Shown here: positions 19,311 through 30,410 of the stretch, in pieces
How positions within the stretch are numbered: the first letter of the stretch is position 1
Layout: each line of letters opens with the position of its first letter
Assembly (NCBI RefSeq): GCF_043290135.1
Contig: NC_134701.1
Location: 36,669,501-36,733,500, forward strand
Origin: Rhipicephalus microplus
Lineage: Eukaryota > Arthropoda > Arachnida > Ixodida > Ixodidae
DNA: 64,000 bases
Reading direction: 5' to 3'
Translations under genes and position numbers: made by a program
Notes under the pieces: model-generated
Database searches by the model: none
What the model saw: only the letters and a program-made list of their open reading frames with translations
Told to the model about the DNA's origin: nothing

Positions 19311-20654
19311 TAAGTACTTACACTGAGGTGTTGTACACCTGCATGAGTAGTTGAGCAAACTGTGCTGTGGTCTGTGAATAGTGCTAACAGCGTCTTTCAA
19401 ATATTAGGATGCTTTTCTGGAGACCACAGGTGTACTGCAGCGAAGGTGGCTCAAGCGGCATTCTGTAGCGGTTTAGGCGAAGGAAGTTTTGAACCGTTAC
19501 ACCCCCCTCCCCCCCATCTTTTTTTTTTTTCTCAAGATGGGTTTAGGTTTCATTGCATTGAGGTGGCAGTTTCATCGCATTGAGAAGGTAACGTGAAAAG
19601 CGAAAGAAGGGAGTGGGTGAGGCAATATGCTGTCCGAAGCACCACAGAGGGCATCATCACTCGCATACAGAAATGCTGGCATGGTGTGAGTCAGGGTGTG
19701 CTGGGTAGTGACAATCATGACGAACATGTGTTCTGTGCGCACAAGCTGTTCTTTTCAGAAGGACAACCAAAAGAACTTTGGTTTACCAAGTAATAAAGGA
19801 GCAGCATGAGAATTGGAAGTGGGGGATAAAGCAGCAGGGCATTGGCAATCGCAACTTTGAATAGACAATTTTCAAGCACACCAGCGCCACCAACGTGAGG
19901 CCCGCGCACCAACGACGAGTGCGCGAGCCTCACGCTTTACCTTTGCACTTGTGATGTTCTAGGACTTCTTAGACACCATGAATTTGACAAGGTGCAACAC
20001 ATTGCTGCGTAATTCAATCACGAACTTCAGTGTTTAGCTTTGAGGGCCTCTCAACTAGTCTTGTTAGTTGTTCCACTCACTGTAAGATCTGTTGAGCAGC
20101 TCAGAAACGTCACCCTTTTGTTTTCGTTGACACCAGTGCTCTACGGCAAAAAATGAAACAAAAAGAAGAGACCACTCAGTTGCCAATGAAGCCCACCAGC
20201 GGTCTTAGATTTGCAGATGCATTCGTAACATATGTCCATTGACGTTGTCGACGAGTAGAGTTTGAGGTTCCAATTTTCGAAGAGTACTGTAGAAAGGATA
20301 GTCGGCATTTAATAAAATACGACCCATTCAAACAACAGTGTGGGCATTGCTCACACCATATATGTAATGACGATAAGTGTCTACTAACATGCATTTACAC
20401 TAGTTGGAAGAGTACTTAGGGCAAAAAAAGAAAAACAGGACATGAATGTCCGAGAATACTAGCACCATCTAGTGCTCCCTCACAACAAAAAGGCACGTGT
20501 GAAAAAAAAAAATTTTTGGAAATGGGGGAGCGGCAAGCATCTTATAAAGAGGCACACAAAGTTAAAGAACACCCTGTTTACAGTCGATTGAGGGGAGATG
20601 CTACATGAAGACACTTTTTTTTTATTGTTCACCCTAAAGCAATGAAACTTGAGC
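19311..20654. other. No gene recognised
   Basis: Contains a C/T low-complexity run near 19501-19532 and short unassigned frames. No repeat ends were recognised. Confidence 0.5.
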
Positions 20655-20891
20655 TGTTTATAGAACTTTTTATACTGATTTCAAGTATATGATTAGTTTT
20701 CTTGCAAGTTGCTTGCTTTTAGCTCTGCTAAATGACAACGTGAAAACCTTAATCCTTTTGCCCCCCCCCCTGTGTTTATGGAACTTTTTATACTGATTTC
20801 AAGTATATGATTAGTTTTCTTGCAAGTTGCTTGCTTTTAGCTCTGCGAAATGACAACGTGAAAACCTTAATCCTTTTGCCCCACCCCCCCT
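20655..20891. repeat. Tandem duplication, unit 118 bp
   Basis: 20655-20772 and 20773-20891 are nearly identical copies (both contain aactttttatactgatttca and ctttctgcaagttgcttgc-like sequence). They differ by eye at about three bases plus the length of the closing C-run. This is a recent local duplication in non-coding DNA. Confidence 0.9.
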
Positions 20892-21189
20892 GTTTTTCTC
20901 TCTGAACTTCCGTAATGTTTTACCATTCATAGTTCATAATGTTTGAAATAAAGTGTAGATTGCAAATAAATAATTAAGAAGCACATACAAAACATGTAAT
21001 AGGAGTGAAAAACAAGAGATGTAAAAACTCTATATTTGACCTATCCTAGTAAAGGTTTACTAATGATTTTTTATTATAAAATAAAATATTAAAATTTAAA
21101 CAAGATAATTGCATTCACCATACTTTAGAAAAAATTTGGGCGAAATTTCATGCAGATCTGAGCACTACAAGTGCTCGAAAAACGAGGGG

Positions 21190-22060
21190 CACATTGAAAA
21201 AAAATGGTAAAATTTGTGTTTTGAGAAGAACAAGTGTTCAAGTTGAAATTGTCTTGTTATTTATGAAAGATATCATTAAATCTGATGAAATTTTCACACC
21301 GAAAAGAACAATTCTTCTTGTAGTGGCCACTGCGACTAAAATATGCCAGCCCCATGAGTTTGTTACTCTCGGCTTTTTCAAGCCGACTTCTCACAGACAT
21401 TTCGCTCACAGACAGGGCCATGAAACGCTTGCCAAACTTCCGCTCCATCTGGCAGGCCTTGTGCCAACTGCAAGCTAGGAAGTTTGACAGGACTGCGAAA
21501 CCCAAACTAAGTCCAGTGTCATGTCATTTTGCGGCCATGTTTGTCCACATACCGTCGTACATAATAGCGATGTCGTCCCTGCTAAGCTCTCTCACTGCGA
21601 GGTTGAGTGCTCACGTCATCCATTGCCGCATCACGAACTTTCCGGCTGACGGGTGTGAATGACTTTTGTTGCATTGGTTTTAATTTTGATGCATTGACCG
21701 CAAGTTTGGCATTGATCGCAAAATGGTTTAATTTTGATGCATTGGTCGCAAGTGAAAGCCGCACAACGACTTTCACTTGCGAGCAATGCTTTTTTTCTTT
21801 CATAACAGAGATAATTACACAAGAAAACCATTGTTCAGCTGCGCTGCTCGACAAGACATAGACACCGCAAATAGGCTTCACAGCACATACAGGTGCGCAG
21901 CGGCCAATGGCGATCCCCGATCCGTACCACGTGATAAGCCAGTCGCAGCGCTCAAAAAATGCACAGATCCGTGCTTTTTTTATTATTTCTTGTGCCGCAT
22001 GAGTGAGGGAAACTCTTGTAGCTTGAAGAGTGAGGCTCGACTCTTCGGCTAATGCGATCA
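21190..22060 (-). pseudogene. Mutator-like transposase fragment, heavily degraded
   Basis: Scattered minus-strand pieces in several frames resemble a transposase-like protein family common in arthropods that I associate with Mutator-type elements. KSFTPVSRKVRDAAMDDV lies at about 21600-21650. DDIAIMYDGMWTN follows at about 21540-21580, then AVLSNFLACSWHKACQ and EVWQAFHGPVCERN, then KAESNKLMGLAYFSRSGHYK. The order matches an N-terminal domain followed by a D-containing YDG-W block and a WxxxHxxxCxxN block. Many stops and shifts exclude function. A Lys/Asn/Ala-rich repeat (gcattgaccgcaa-type units at 21660-21800) interrupts it. Family naming is from memory and tentative. Confidence 0.45.
21739..21789. 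repeat. Inverted repeat, 20-bp arms with one mismatch
   Basis: Arms 21739-21758 (gcattggtcgcaagtgaaag) and 21770-21789 pair with one mismatch around an 11-base loop. It sits in a stretch where gcattg-tcgcaa units are repeated three times. Confidence 0.85.
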
Positions 22061-22259
22061 ACAATGGCGAGCGGCGGCGCATTAGCAGCAACAAGGTGCT
22101 CGAAGACTGCACACTTTGGGCTTTTAACAGGCACCTTGTGCTCTTTAGACGCAATTTCAAAGCAGTTCCAGTCAAGTCTCGACCTGCTTTTGTTTTTGCA
22201 TAATAGTAGACGTACTAATATTATCAAAACAGGCAAAAATTAAAAATCGGTAATTTTTA

Positions 22260-22685
22260 AAAAACTCGCCTTGTTCGACTCGCATGTCCCCTTAATACAG
22301 TCGAATTACTTGTCTTGTAGCAACCGCGAAGATAAACTTGCACAAAGTGTGGCATTATTTCTGACATAATATGCTTCCGCGATTTCTCAATTTGTCTAAT
22401 TAGGTTGATGGTACAAAACTGCTGTGGTTTTGAAGACTGAATCACATTTGCATGACTGACATTGCGAGGCGAGATAAGACGACTCCATTAAATAAACGCC
22501 GATCCTCGCTGGTGCGCATGTTAACACATTAACCAGCCTAGCCGATGTGGACGAAAAAAAGAGAGAGAGAAATTTATCTTTACCTGCTACACAACCACTG
22601 ACAAAACAACTGAATGACTCTGATCAAATTTAAGTTGGGTTACAGCAGACTAGTAGTACTAATAATATCTGGCATTCCAATGTCT
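22260..22685. other. No gene recognised
   Basis: Low-complexity gagagagaga near 22561-22571 and short unassigned frames. Confidence 0.5.
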
Positions 22686-22689
22686 CAAA

Positions 22690-22875
22690 TCATAGTTGAG
22701 GGCTCCGGACCATCTGGTGTTCTTTAACGTGCACTGACATCACACCAGCACATGAGCGTCTACCACGAGCATCTCCACGGCTCCACCGAAATACGACAAC
22801 TTATCAGGGAACGAACCCGCGACCTTCGGGTTACCAGCTGAGCACCGTTGCCACTGTTGCACCACAGTAGACCTC
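22690..22875 (-). mobile_element. tRNA-derived SINE, diverged copy
   Basis: On the minus strand the head has an A-box-like GGTGCAACAGTGGCAACGG, and downstream a B-box GGTTCGTTCCC preceded by GAAGGTCGCG. The body, ending with tggtccggagccctcaac, matches the body of the intact SINE at 55465-55703. Internal Pol III boxes would drive transcription. No clear target duplication was seen, and the tail is lost or degraded. Confidence 0.7.
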
Positions 22876-22879
22876 ACTG

Positions 22880-23590
22880 CCGACCCTTGCAATCACTTGT
22901 GCACAAGGGAACAAATGCGACTAATCTCATTTGTGGTGGCAACCGTCCCCCCATTTTCATTATCCGCGGGTAAAGTACGTCGATATTAATCTTTCTTTGC
23001 CATGTGAACAAATTTTCCCAAACCGATGGAACAATATGCAGAATCCCGGCTTCTTTGAGGCGATCGATTTTCAGCTGAAACTACTATTCATCTCATGTGA
23101 GCAAGTTTTTTTTTTCCTGATGCCATGCGTAACATGACATCACAATTCCTCACTTAACAATATTTTAATAATGCACCGACGCAAGATAAAAACACCACTT
23201 TTGGTGAACGCAGAGTAAAACTTTAGAACATGTACCAAGAAACTGAAAATTATCAGAGCAAAGAACCTCATAAATGAATTCTAGTCCCATTCCTTTTGGT
23301 TTGAAGGTGTTTAGAATGTGCTCACTTCTTTGTAAAGCACTTGATTAATTGTTCAACTTAGTAACAAGTAATCATTGAATAATTATGAATTTAATGTTCC
23401 ACTTTCCATTGCTCACGATGACACGCTTTGAACGCATGTATCGACACGTCATCATTTATTCGCATGCCGCTTAACTGCTACATCCTGTATATGTCCGCTT
23501 GGTTATAGCGACACTGACTGCATCATTCCTTTCGTATTTCATGCGTAGATATACATGCAGGTGTGTTCAGACATGTATAGTATTTTGAAT
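22880..23590. other. No gene recognised
   Basis: AT-rich unassigned sequence with a T9 run near 23107. Confidence 0.5.
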
Positions 23591-23888
23591 GGAATAATAG
23601 TCAACATGTGGGGATGCCTTTTGTTTTTTTTCGTTTGGTGCTCCCATGGCGCTAACCAGCAGCGGGCGACGGAAAACAGCCAGCGCGCTTGACCGGTTTC
23701 GACGTACACACTTCTCCCATAGTGCTTCGCGTGCCCGCGGGGGGCTCTGAGATTGCTGGAAAATGGTCTATTGAAGATACAAGTGCATGCACGAACAACT
23801 GGATGCCTTGTACATAATTCCCCCTACGATTCCATTATTGATGGCGACTCTAAAGGGCTGTCTTTTCATTCTTGTATCAGTGCCATCT

Positions 23889-24191
23889 TTATTTACACCA
23901 AGTGTATGGCTGCGAACCGCTTTGTGTGGCGGATAAAAATTGACTTGCCTGCATGGTGCGCACATTCTCCCCTCTGAAGCGGCTGCGAGGAGGCCGCCGT
24001 GGAATGGCCCCCCGACTACGGTTGGTCCGGGTCATTGCCATGGGCTCGAGCCGAATTGTCTCGGGTGTTGGTGTCTCCACTGTAGGCTGCCCTCCTTCCA
24101 CTGTTTCAGTGCCCTCCTGCACATTGTCCGTCATCAAGCAATCACTTAGAAGGCAGAGGATAGCAGTGCAAAGATAAAAGGGGTCCTGCAA
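23889..24191 (-). pseudogene. 3' end of an LTR retrotransposon: integrase tail, polypurine tract, start of LTR
   Basis: The minus strand gives GTETVEGGQPTVETPTPETI, then NRSRGAIPRRPPRSRFRG. This is an acidic linker followed by a basic Arg-rich tail of the kind that closes many gypsy integrases. Right after it comes CAGAGGGGAGAA, a polypurine tract, then TGTGCGCACCATGC, which would open the 3' LTR at 23964. The LTR's other end was not found; it may extend to about 23600. The inference rests on the order of tail, tract and TG. Confidence 0.5.
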
Positions 24192-26210
24192 CTGAAATTT
24201 AGTAGCCGAGTTCTTGCTTTCAAATGGTTTTTTGTTTCATACTACCACAAGAACTGGAATATAGGTCAACTTGTCGTTTACCCCAACTGCTAGCTACTGA
24301 AAATTGAAGGAAAAAAAGAATACATAGAACGGCCAAAGCAGCACAAGGCACCTTTAGTGACAAAAATGTAATTTCAGATAGTGGACAGTGTAAACGCCAT
24401 TTATTTTCACGTGTTTGCAGTACCTTTTGCATGGCGAACAAGCGTCACAACCGTCTTTGGACGCACTTTGACGCCAGCAGTAGCAAACATGACAAACGCA
24501 GCTCCCAGATAATCTCTGCTGCCTTAGTCTTCAGCTACGGATATGTTGTGGTCTGACAAAACAGTCTTTTTGCGATCGCTACCCCTTGTGATGTGATCCT
24601 TCAGCAGCCAATGCTTCAGTGGTGCGCTCAATCTGCACGCTGACCATAGCCATACGTGCCGCTGTAATAGAAGCTGCTAACATCACGGCATACAAGGATA
24701 AAGTATCCGGCGAAATTACAGCAGGAATAACATCCGTACGAAAATAAACTTTCAGTTATTGTACATGACTTCATGGGTTCCATTGGCGTTCATGTAGGCT
24801 AGCATGCCAACACAACTTTCACACTTCCGACTTAATTTTTTCGTACCTTTTCGAATTTCTTGAATGCTACAATGTTTTCTTGAATGCTACAATGTCTCCA
24901 GCTAAACTTTGAGAACTAGAAAAAAAAGCAGCTCGGTGCTCGAATAAATTGGCAAGACAGGAACGAAAATGCAAGATGAAGCCACTAAAGGCACAAGGAT
25001 AGAAGTAAACAAAGCTACACCAACGGATGCAGTTGCCTTTTGGTGCCCATAGTGACTATAATTCAAAGGTTTTCTGCCAATCACCAGTATATAAGATGGG
25101 GGTTGACATTTTGAGGCTATTTTGTGAAAAAAAATTTGGCCTGCATTTCTTGAATCCACAATAAAGCACAAAAGTTGATGCAGCCAAGCAAGTCGACGAC
25201 AAATCCCAAATTTAAAATAAAAACAAATGACAAAAAAACTTGTATGCTTCTGCAATTCACCCACCCAGCAACAACTTTGGCCATCAAAATGCAGCTTTCA
25301 TACATAGAATGCAGAAGCAGCTATTCATAGCAGCCTTTCGATGAGAGTATACGACTGCATTTTCTCACAAATGATTTACATTGGCAGGGTGCCAATAGCA
25401 AATGAGTATTTCTTTAACAGGAGCACCTGGGCTGTCAGCACATAAGCATACTTGAAGAAAGAAATCAACAGTAATGTTTTGAACACAGCATTTTCACTCC
25501 TGTTAGAGCATCGTCAAGTCCCACAGAACCCAAAAATACTATAAACCTAAGATGCGAAATCTTCGAAGCCAAGGTCATTACTCAACCGGAGACTGACCAA
25601 GCTTGCCTACACAGCCTGTATAATTGAACCCCTTTATAAGAGACACACACACTGTGAGCAGTTCCTTCCCTTTATATTGTACCATGGTTGTGACGGTGAA
25701 GAACGCAACCAGCTTCTGACTAGGTGAATTTATGCTCAGAAAAAAAATACAACACTCAAAGATGCAACACCGTCTGTAAATGCACCAGCTGTTATCTAAC
25801 ATACCAGAACTATCACTGGTGCTTGCATTAGCTGTAGAATAACTCTACTGTTCCACAGTGTGCCCAATGATAGTGGAAGTTTCTAAAAAGAATCGGGAAC
25901 GTTTTCAAACATTCTGTCGCTACCTGCGCAAGGCAGTAGTTACAAATGTAAGGAGCCGGTTACATAAACATAAAAAAAGAAACTCATTCTGCAGTAGGAG
26001 CAGTCTTTTTATACAGAATACTGTTATTTTCTGATTAATCTCTGTTTAAATGTTGGCACACAAATGTCTCAGGAGAACTTGAGTCTGGCCCAGTTGTTGC
26101 TTAGTATTTAACATCTTGACCGCACCAAAAAGGCGGGGATAGAAAAGGGTCTGATGAAACGGGTGGCAAGAGTATTGTTACAAAAAAGATTCATTCAGAC
26201 TCGAAAGGGT
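24192..26210. other. No gene recognised
   Basis: Two kilobases with only short frames and no motifs. A short direct repeat (gaatttcttgaatgctacaatg) occurs at 24853-24896. Confidence 0.5.
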
Positions 26211-26215
26211 AGGTA

Positions 26216-26265
26216 CAGTGAACTACCGTTAAGACAAACTCAGTTTAGGCGAATTCTCACTTAGG
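26216..26265 (+). repeat. Pogo-type left terminus
   Basis: After TA (26214-26215): CAGTGAACTACCGTTAAGAC, then AAACTCAG. A second left-type terminus follows at 27077. No inverted partner was identified, so neither element's extent is known. Confidence 0.45.
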
Positions 26266-26599
26266 CTGAACATGAGAATATTTGTTCAATTTCCCATAGA
26301 CTCAATGCAAAAAAAAAATCCGCTTATGACAACCAACTAACAGGTCTCTTTTGTCAAGACGAACTATTGCAGCAACGAACAATGCTGGTGATTCTGTGCA
26401 ATGATGTCTTGGTGGGACATTCAGGCAAACGAGAGAAAGAAAATAAGAATAAAAAATGCTTCCTAGTGCAAAGATGCGAATTGAATTGCGATGTGAACGG
26501 AGGAAGTGAGATAAACAGGAAATAAAGGCAATGCATAAAGCTGGAATCTCCCCCACTGCCAGCTTGCGGGTGGGGAAAGTACCGGCTTTATCAGCAAAG

Positions 26600-26667
26600 A
26601 AAACAACAAATAAAGTTGGGGACGCAAGACCGTAAGGGCTTGCCTCCCCAACTTTATTTGTTGTTTT
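26600..26667. repeat. Long inverted repeat, 29-bp arms with one mismatch
   Basis: Arms 26600-26628 (aaaacaacaaataaagttgg onward) and 26639-26667 pair with a single mismatch around a 10-base loop. This would form a strong hairpin in RNA or single-stranded DNA. It lies inside the presumed pogo-type region that starts at 26216. Confidence 0.9.
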
Positions 26668-27076
26668 GGACAAAAGGACGTAAATCCTTTTGTATTCTCC
26701 CAGCATTCTCTGGTTGCCGTGCTGGAGCTCAAAGGAGAATAGCAGAACGAAAAAACAATCGCATGGGCCCCCTATGGGGCTATCTCATGGGGGCTATCTT
26801 ATCCGCTATCTACAGAAAAGGTAAATGCAGGAAAAAAGCCAAACAAGTGCAACAACCGGAACAAAAATTGTCTGTGCATAACTATCGTGCGCATAACAAT
26901 TGCGGTGTAGCACTCCAGTCGGAGGGGTCAGATGCATTTTAACAGCAGCCGAGCCCATGCCGAGTCCGCATTGTTTCACATAGGGCATGTGCGTGTCATA
27001 TTTGTTCCTGAGGCTAGTGATCGTAAGTAGAGCGAACGAAGACCTTCAGCTGCCCGTCAATCAGGAAAAGTTACTA

Positions 27077-27130
27077 CAGTCAAATCTCATAACTATGAAC
27101 TTCACATTAAAGATTTTTTCAGATTAACGA
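27077..27130 (+). repeat. Pogo-type left terminus
   Basis: After TA (27075-27076): CAGTCAAATCTCATAACTAT, then GAACTTCA. The region 27131-28265 shows no motifs. Confidence 0.45.
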
Positions 27131-28265
27131 CTTTTTCAAAAATTTCTCTCCACGTGTTCCTTCGTTTAATGTAAAACTATTTCACTACAGCTGCCGACCA
27201 ATGTTACGCAAAAGAGTCCTAAAAATTTAACATTTCCAAAAAATGGTGAAGCCATGAAAATGAAGTATATTTGGATTAGAAAAGCCTAAAATATACCCTA
27301 TCATGCCATGGTTCTCGCTGTTCTTGGGGACGAGCAAATTTGGTTCCATTTGGGCTACCATAACAACGCTGGCAAGGGTGTTGGGAATTGCGGCCGCCGA
27401 CCATTGCAGGCAGCAAAGTTGGTGGCTTGATGAATCCAAGCAAACAAAACTCGATGCCGGTCGCAAAAAGATGCATGTAACGTCTCGCCTGTTAGGGGAG
27501 ATTTACCAAAACAGTCTGGGCTTCTCCAACCTGTACCGACACCACACTGTAGATGAGCCTCCAGCATTTTGCCACCATCAAAACACTACCGCCGCGGCCG
27601 CGATCGAACTCGTGTGTTTCAGGTCAGTAGCCTAGCACCGTGCCCACGGAGTGGTACTGAGAAATCGCGAACAGCTGCGCACATGTGATATGCACAACGG
27701 CTCAAACACACTTGGCACACCACTAACACGACCACAAGTGCAATGATGACAAGAAAAAAAAATTTACAGGAACTAAAAACAACCTAATATTAATGATGAT
27801 GATAAAGCTGACTGAAAAAGAAAAGTTCTGCCATTTTGCTAGTCAATGAGGATCAGACATGGCTTCCAAAACTGAACGATTGTGCGCGCTTCCAATCTTG
27901 AAGGCTGTACAACTAGCCACTGCAAGTCAAACTCGACCAAGCCAACAAAAAAATCCAACAAGACGGCTTTAAAGAACTCATGCGGCATACATGGAGGAAG
28001 AAAAAGAAAGGAGGGAGTATGACGTCACACCGCCAGTCTTTACAAGCCGGCCCGTTATGAAGCCAACGGTGTCGGTCTAACACGAGACTTTTTCTGGCAA
28101 TATAGCGAAAGAAACAAGATTTCCAGAAACTTCGGGGTATGGCACCCGGTACTTTCTAATCGAAGTGTGCTGATTCAGTGCAGACCAGCCGGCTCAAGCA
28201 GGAGGTTCAAGAGCGAAACATTACCGAGAGTACTAAAACCTACCGTATGCTCTGACATTAATATC

Positions 28266-28675
28266 AGAGTTTCCTAAAACTAACTGGAGAAGACTCTGGC
28301 GCTGCGATCGTTCGGCGACCATGAGAATAATGGGTAGTACATGAATTTGCCTAGTCTTCGTACTTGTGGCTTCATTTATTGCTGATTTCACTTTTGTTTC
28401 GAAAAAAAGAACGAAACCTTTTGAACTTCCTGACCCAATTTGAAATGGTAGGCCTAAAAGAATTAGGTGGCAAAGCACAAGCACTGAACATATACAGATT
28501 TTTGTTTTCTGAGAAAACAGCTCCAAGTCACACGAATACAAACGGAGCCAGAAGTACAATGATTATACAAATTCGTGTACTACCCATCATTCAAATACTC
28601 ACTGAAGCACCGTGCGTTGCAGGTACCATAGACACTAGTGCCAGAATTCCCTCTAGTGTATGTTTAGGAAACTCT
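28266..28675. mobile_element. MITE, copy 2 (same family as 8545-8993)
   Basis: The left end is AGAGTTTCCTAAAACTAACT. The right end reversed is AGAGTTTCCTAAACATACAC. Inner repeats are aataatgggtagtac on the left and gtactacccatcatt on the right. The interior shares aacagctccaagtcacacga and acaaacggagccagaagtac with copy 1. The two copies have diverged by many substitutions, so the family is old. Confidence 0.8.
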
Positions 28676-28679
28676 ATGA

Positions 28680-29480
28680 TTGCGATCACGCGTTGGGCCG
28701 ACAGAGGGCTTCAACTCATGTGGTATAATGCTTCCTTCTTTCTTTTTCATTTCTCCATAGCAGCATAACTATAGTGAAGTAGCATTCTAGTAGTGCGAAC
28801 GGGGAAGTTTTGGGCGTGCCATTTGGCACAGAAAAATCCAGGTGGCATCGCTGCATCTTTCACTAGTGGCACCAACACTCCCATCGCAGTTGCTGCATGC
28901 ACTTATGCGCATTTCACTGCATCAGTAGAAGACAGTTTTAAATGAGATTCCGCTGCAGCTATGCGGACGCAGCCATTAGGATGGCTTGCAGGCTATATGT
29001 GCAGAGTTGCTGCTGATGCCCAACACGCATTTAATATAGAGAACCTGCATGACGTTCGCTTCAAATAGCTTCACGAGCCCATGCGCAGGAGGACACACAC
29101 GAGGCAATATTCACTGCAGCTTCTTGGAGAACCATGCAAAAATATGCGAGTTACTAACACAGGGAGTCCTTTCGATTTATCACTTTTAGTCTTTTTTGTT
29201 GGTTTTTTCATTACACTGCATAAGTATAAGTATATATGCGTGGTTTGAAGAACAAAGTTTATGTGGTAAGTCAGCGCTCTGTATGTGTACTTCTTTGCCT
29301 GGTTTCTCATTTTTCACATTGTTTTTTTTTTTCCATTACCGTGCGTGTCCACGCGTTTTCTCTGATTTCGGATGAGAACGTACATCAGCAGTGGTGACTC
29401 TGTGGCGTCTGTAGTTAAATAAAAATTTTTATTGTGTTTTTTAGTTCAGTATAGCAGCATCTACAACAGCGCGACTGCTA
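28680..29480. other. No gene recognised
   Basis: AT-rich, with a T11 run near 29321. No motifs seen. Confidence 0.5.
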
Positions 29481-29990
29481 TACAGTCGAACACGAATATA
29501 TTGAGCACACATATATAGAATTTTCGGGTATATCAAACTCTCAAGTTGTCCCCTTGAAATTTTTGTTTATAGTATGGAAGCTCACACGTTTATATCGAAC
29601 GGTATTTTTACCTGCCTTAGGATATATCGAACCTCACATGAGCTAGAAGGTGCACTTCGGCCCTTGGCCCCTCCACCCCCGCAATCTCCGCGATAGCGCA
29701 GCAGATAGCGAGCTGAAAGGTGCATTTTGACACTCGTAGCGCCAAACGACATCCGCGCGGCACCACACTTCTGCTAAAACCCTGAACGTTCGAAAAAGGT
29801 AAGGTCGAGAGGGCTTGGACTGCACAGTCTCCAAATTGCGAAACGGCTTTTTTTTTTACATTTTTTCTCTTTCTGTCTTGCTTTTTCTGCGCACCCGTCA
29901 GCTCGGAGGGGAAGAACGATGGAGTTGACGTCATCCTTCTTTCGCCCTTTAATTTTGGTTGCTGTTTCGCGAGTTTTGATCAGCCAACCA

Positions 29991-30036
29991 TTGATTGATG
30001 TGTGGGGTTTAACGTCCCAAAACCACCGTATGATTA
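29991..30036 (-). mobile_element. SINE fragment, 5'-truncated, with 13-bp target duplication
   Basis: The plus strand reads ttgattgatgtgtggggttt, then aacgtcccaaaaccaccg. This is the 3' end of the SINE at 55465-55703. It is flanked by gatcagccaacca on both sides (29978-29990 and 30037-30049). Only the last 46 bases were copied, as happens in aborted target-primed reverse transcription. Confidence 0.9.
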
Positions 30037-30216
30037 GATCAGCCAACCACAGCTCGCGCCTTCTGCTGTTGCCCTCGCAGGTGATCATCACCTCGCGACT
30101 CGCCAGCGCTTTGTTGCTTTCATTGTCGCGTATCCTACCTACCACAGCTTGTGCGGCATTCTTTTTTTGTGTGCCTCTAGTGCAAAGCCGCTGCGGACTC
30201 CTTGAATTGTCGACTT

Positions 30217-30410
30217 CTCGGGCAGCTATCGCCAACGTCAAGAAGCACAAGACCCTTGACTTTGCGACAAAGTTGAAGGCTATTCAGCGGGCTGAGGCGG
30301 GTGAGAAATGTTGAGAAAAACGGGTGAGAAACGAAGCACTTCGAGTATCTTGTTGAAACACACAGTAGATATCAAGGCAAAGGTGGCGAAGGAGCAAGCG
30401 TTGGAAGCCT
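30217..30410 (+). pseudogene. Tigger transposase N-terminus (CENP-B-type helix-turn-helix)
   Basis: The plus strand encodes ANVKKHKTLDFATKLKAIQR, then AEAGEKC, followed after a frame change by SSILLKHTVDIKAKVAKEQA. It is the DNA-binding N-terminus of pogo/Tigger transposases, parallel to the better copies at 37640-38060 and 57949-58140. The DDE domain is absent, because the element switches to the Y-type right half at about 30515. Confidence 0.8.

Noticed and set aside
26302..26706. 134-codon minus-strand frame as a gene
   Set aside because: It spans the 29-bp inverted repeat, is hydrophobic by composition, and has no recognisable motif.
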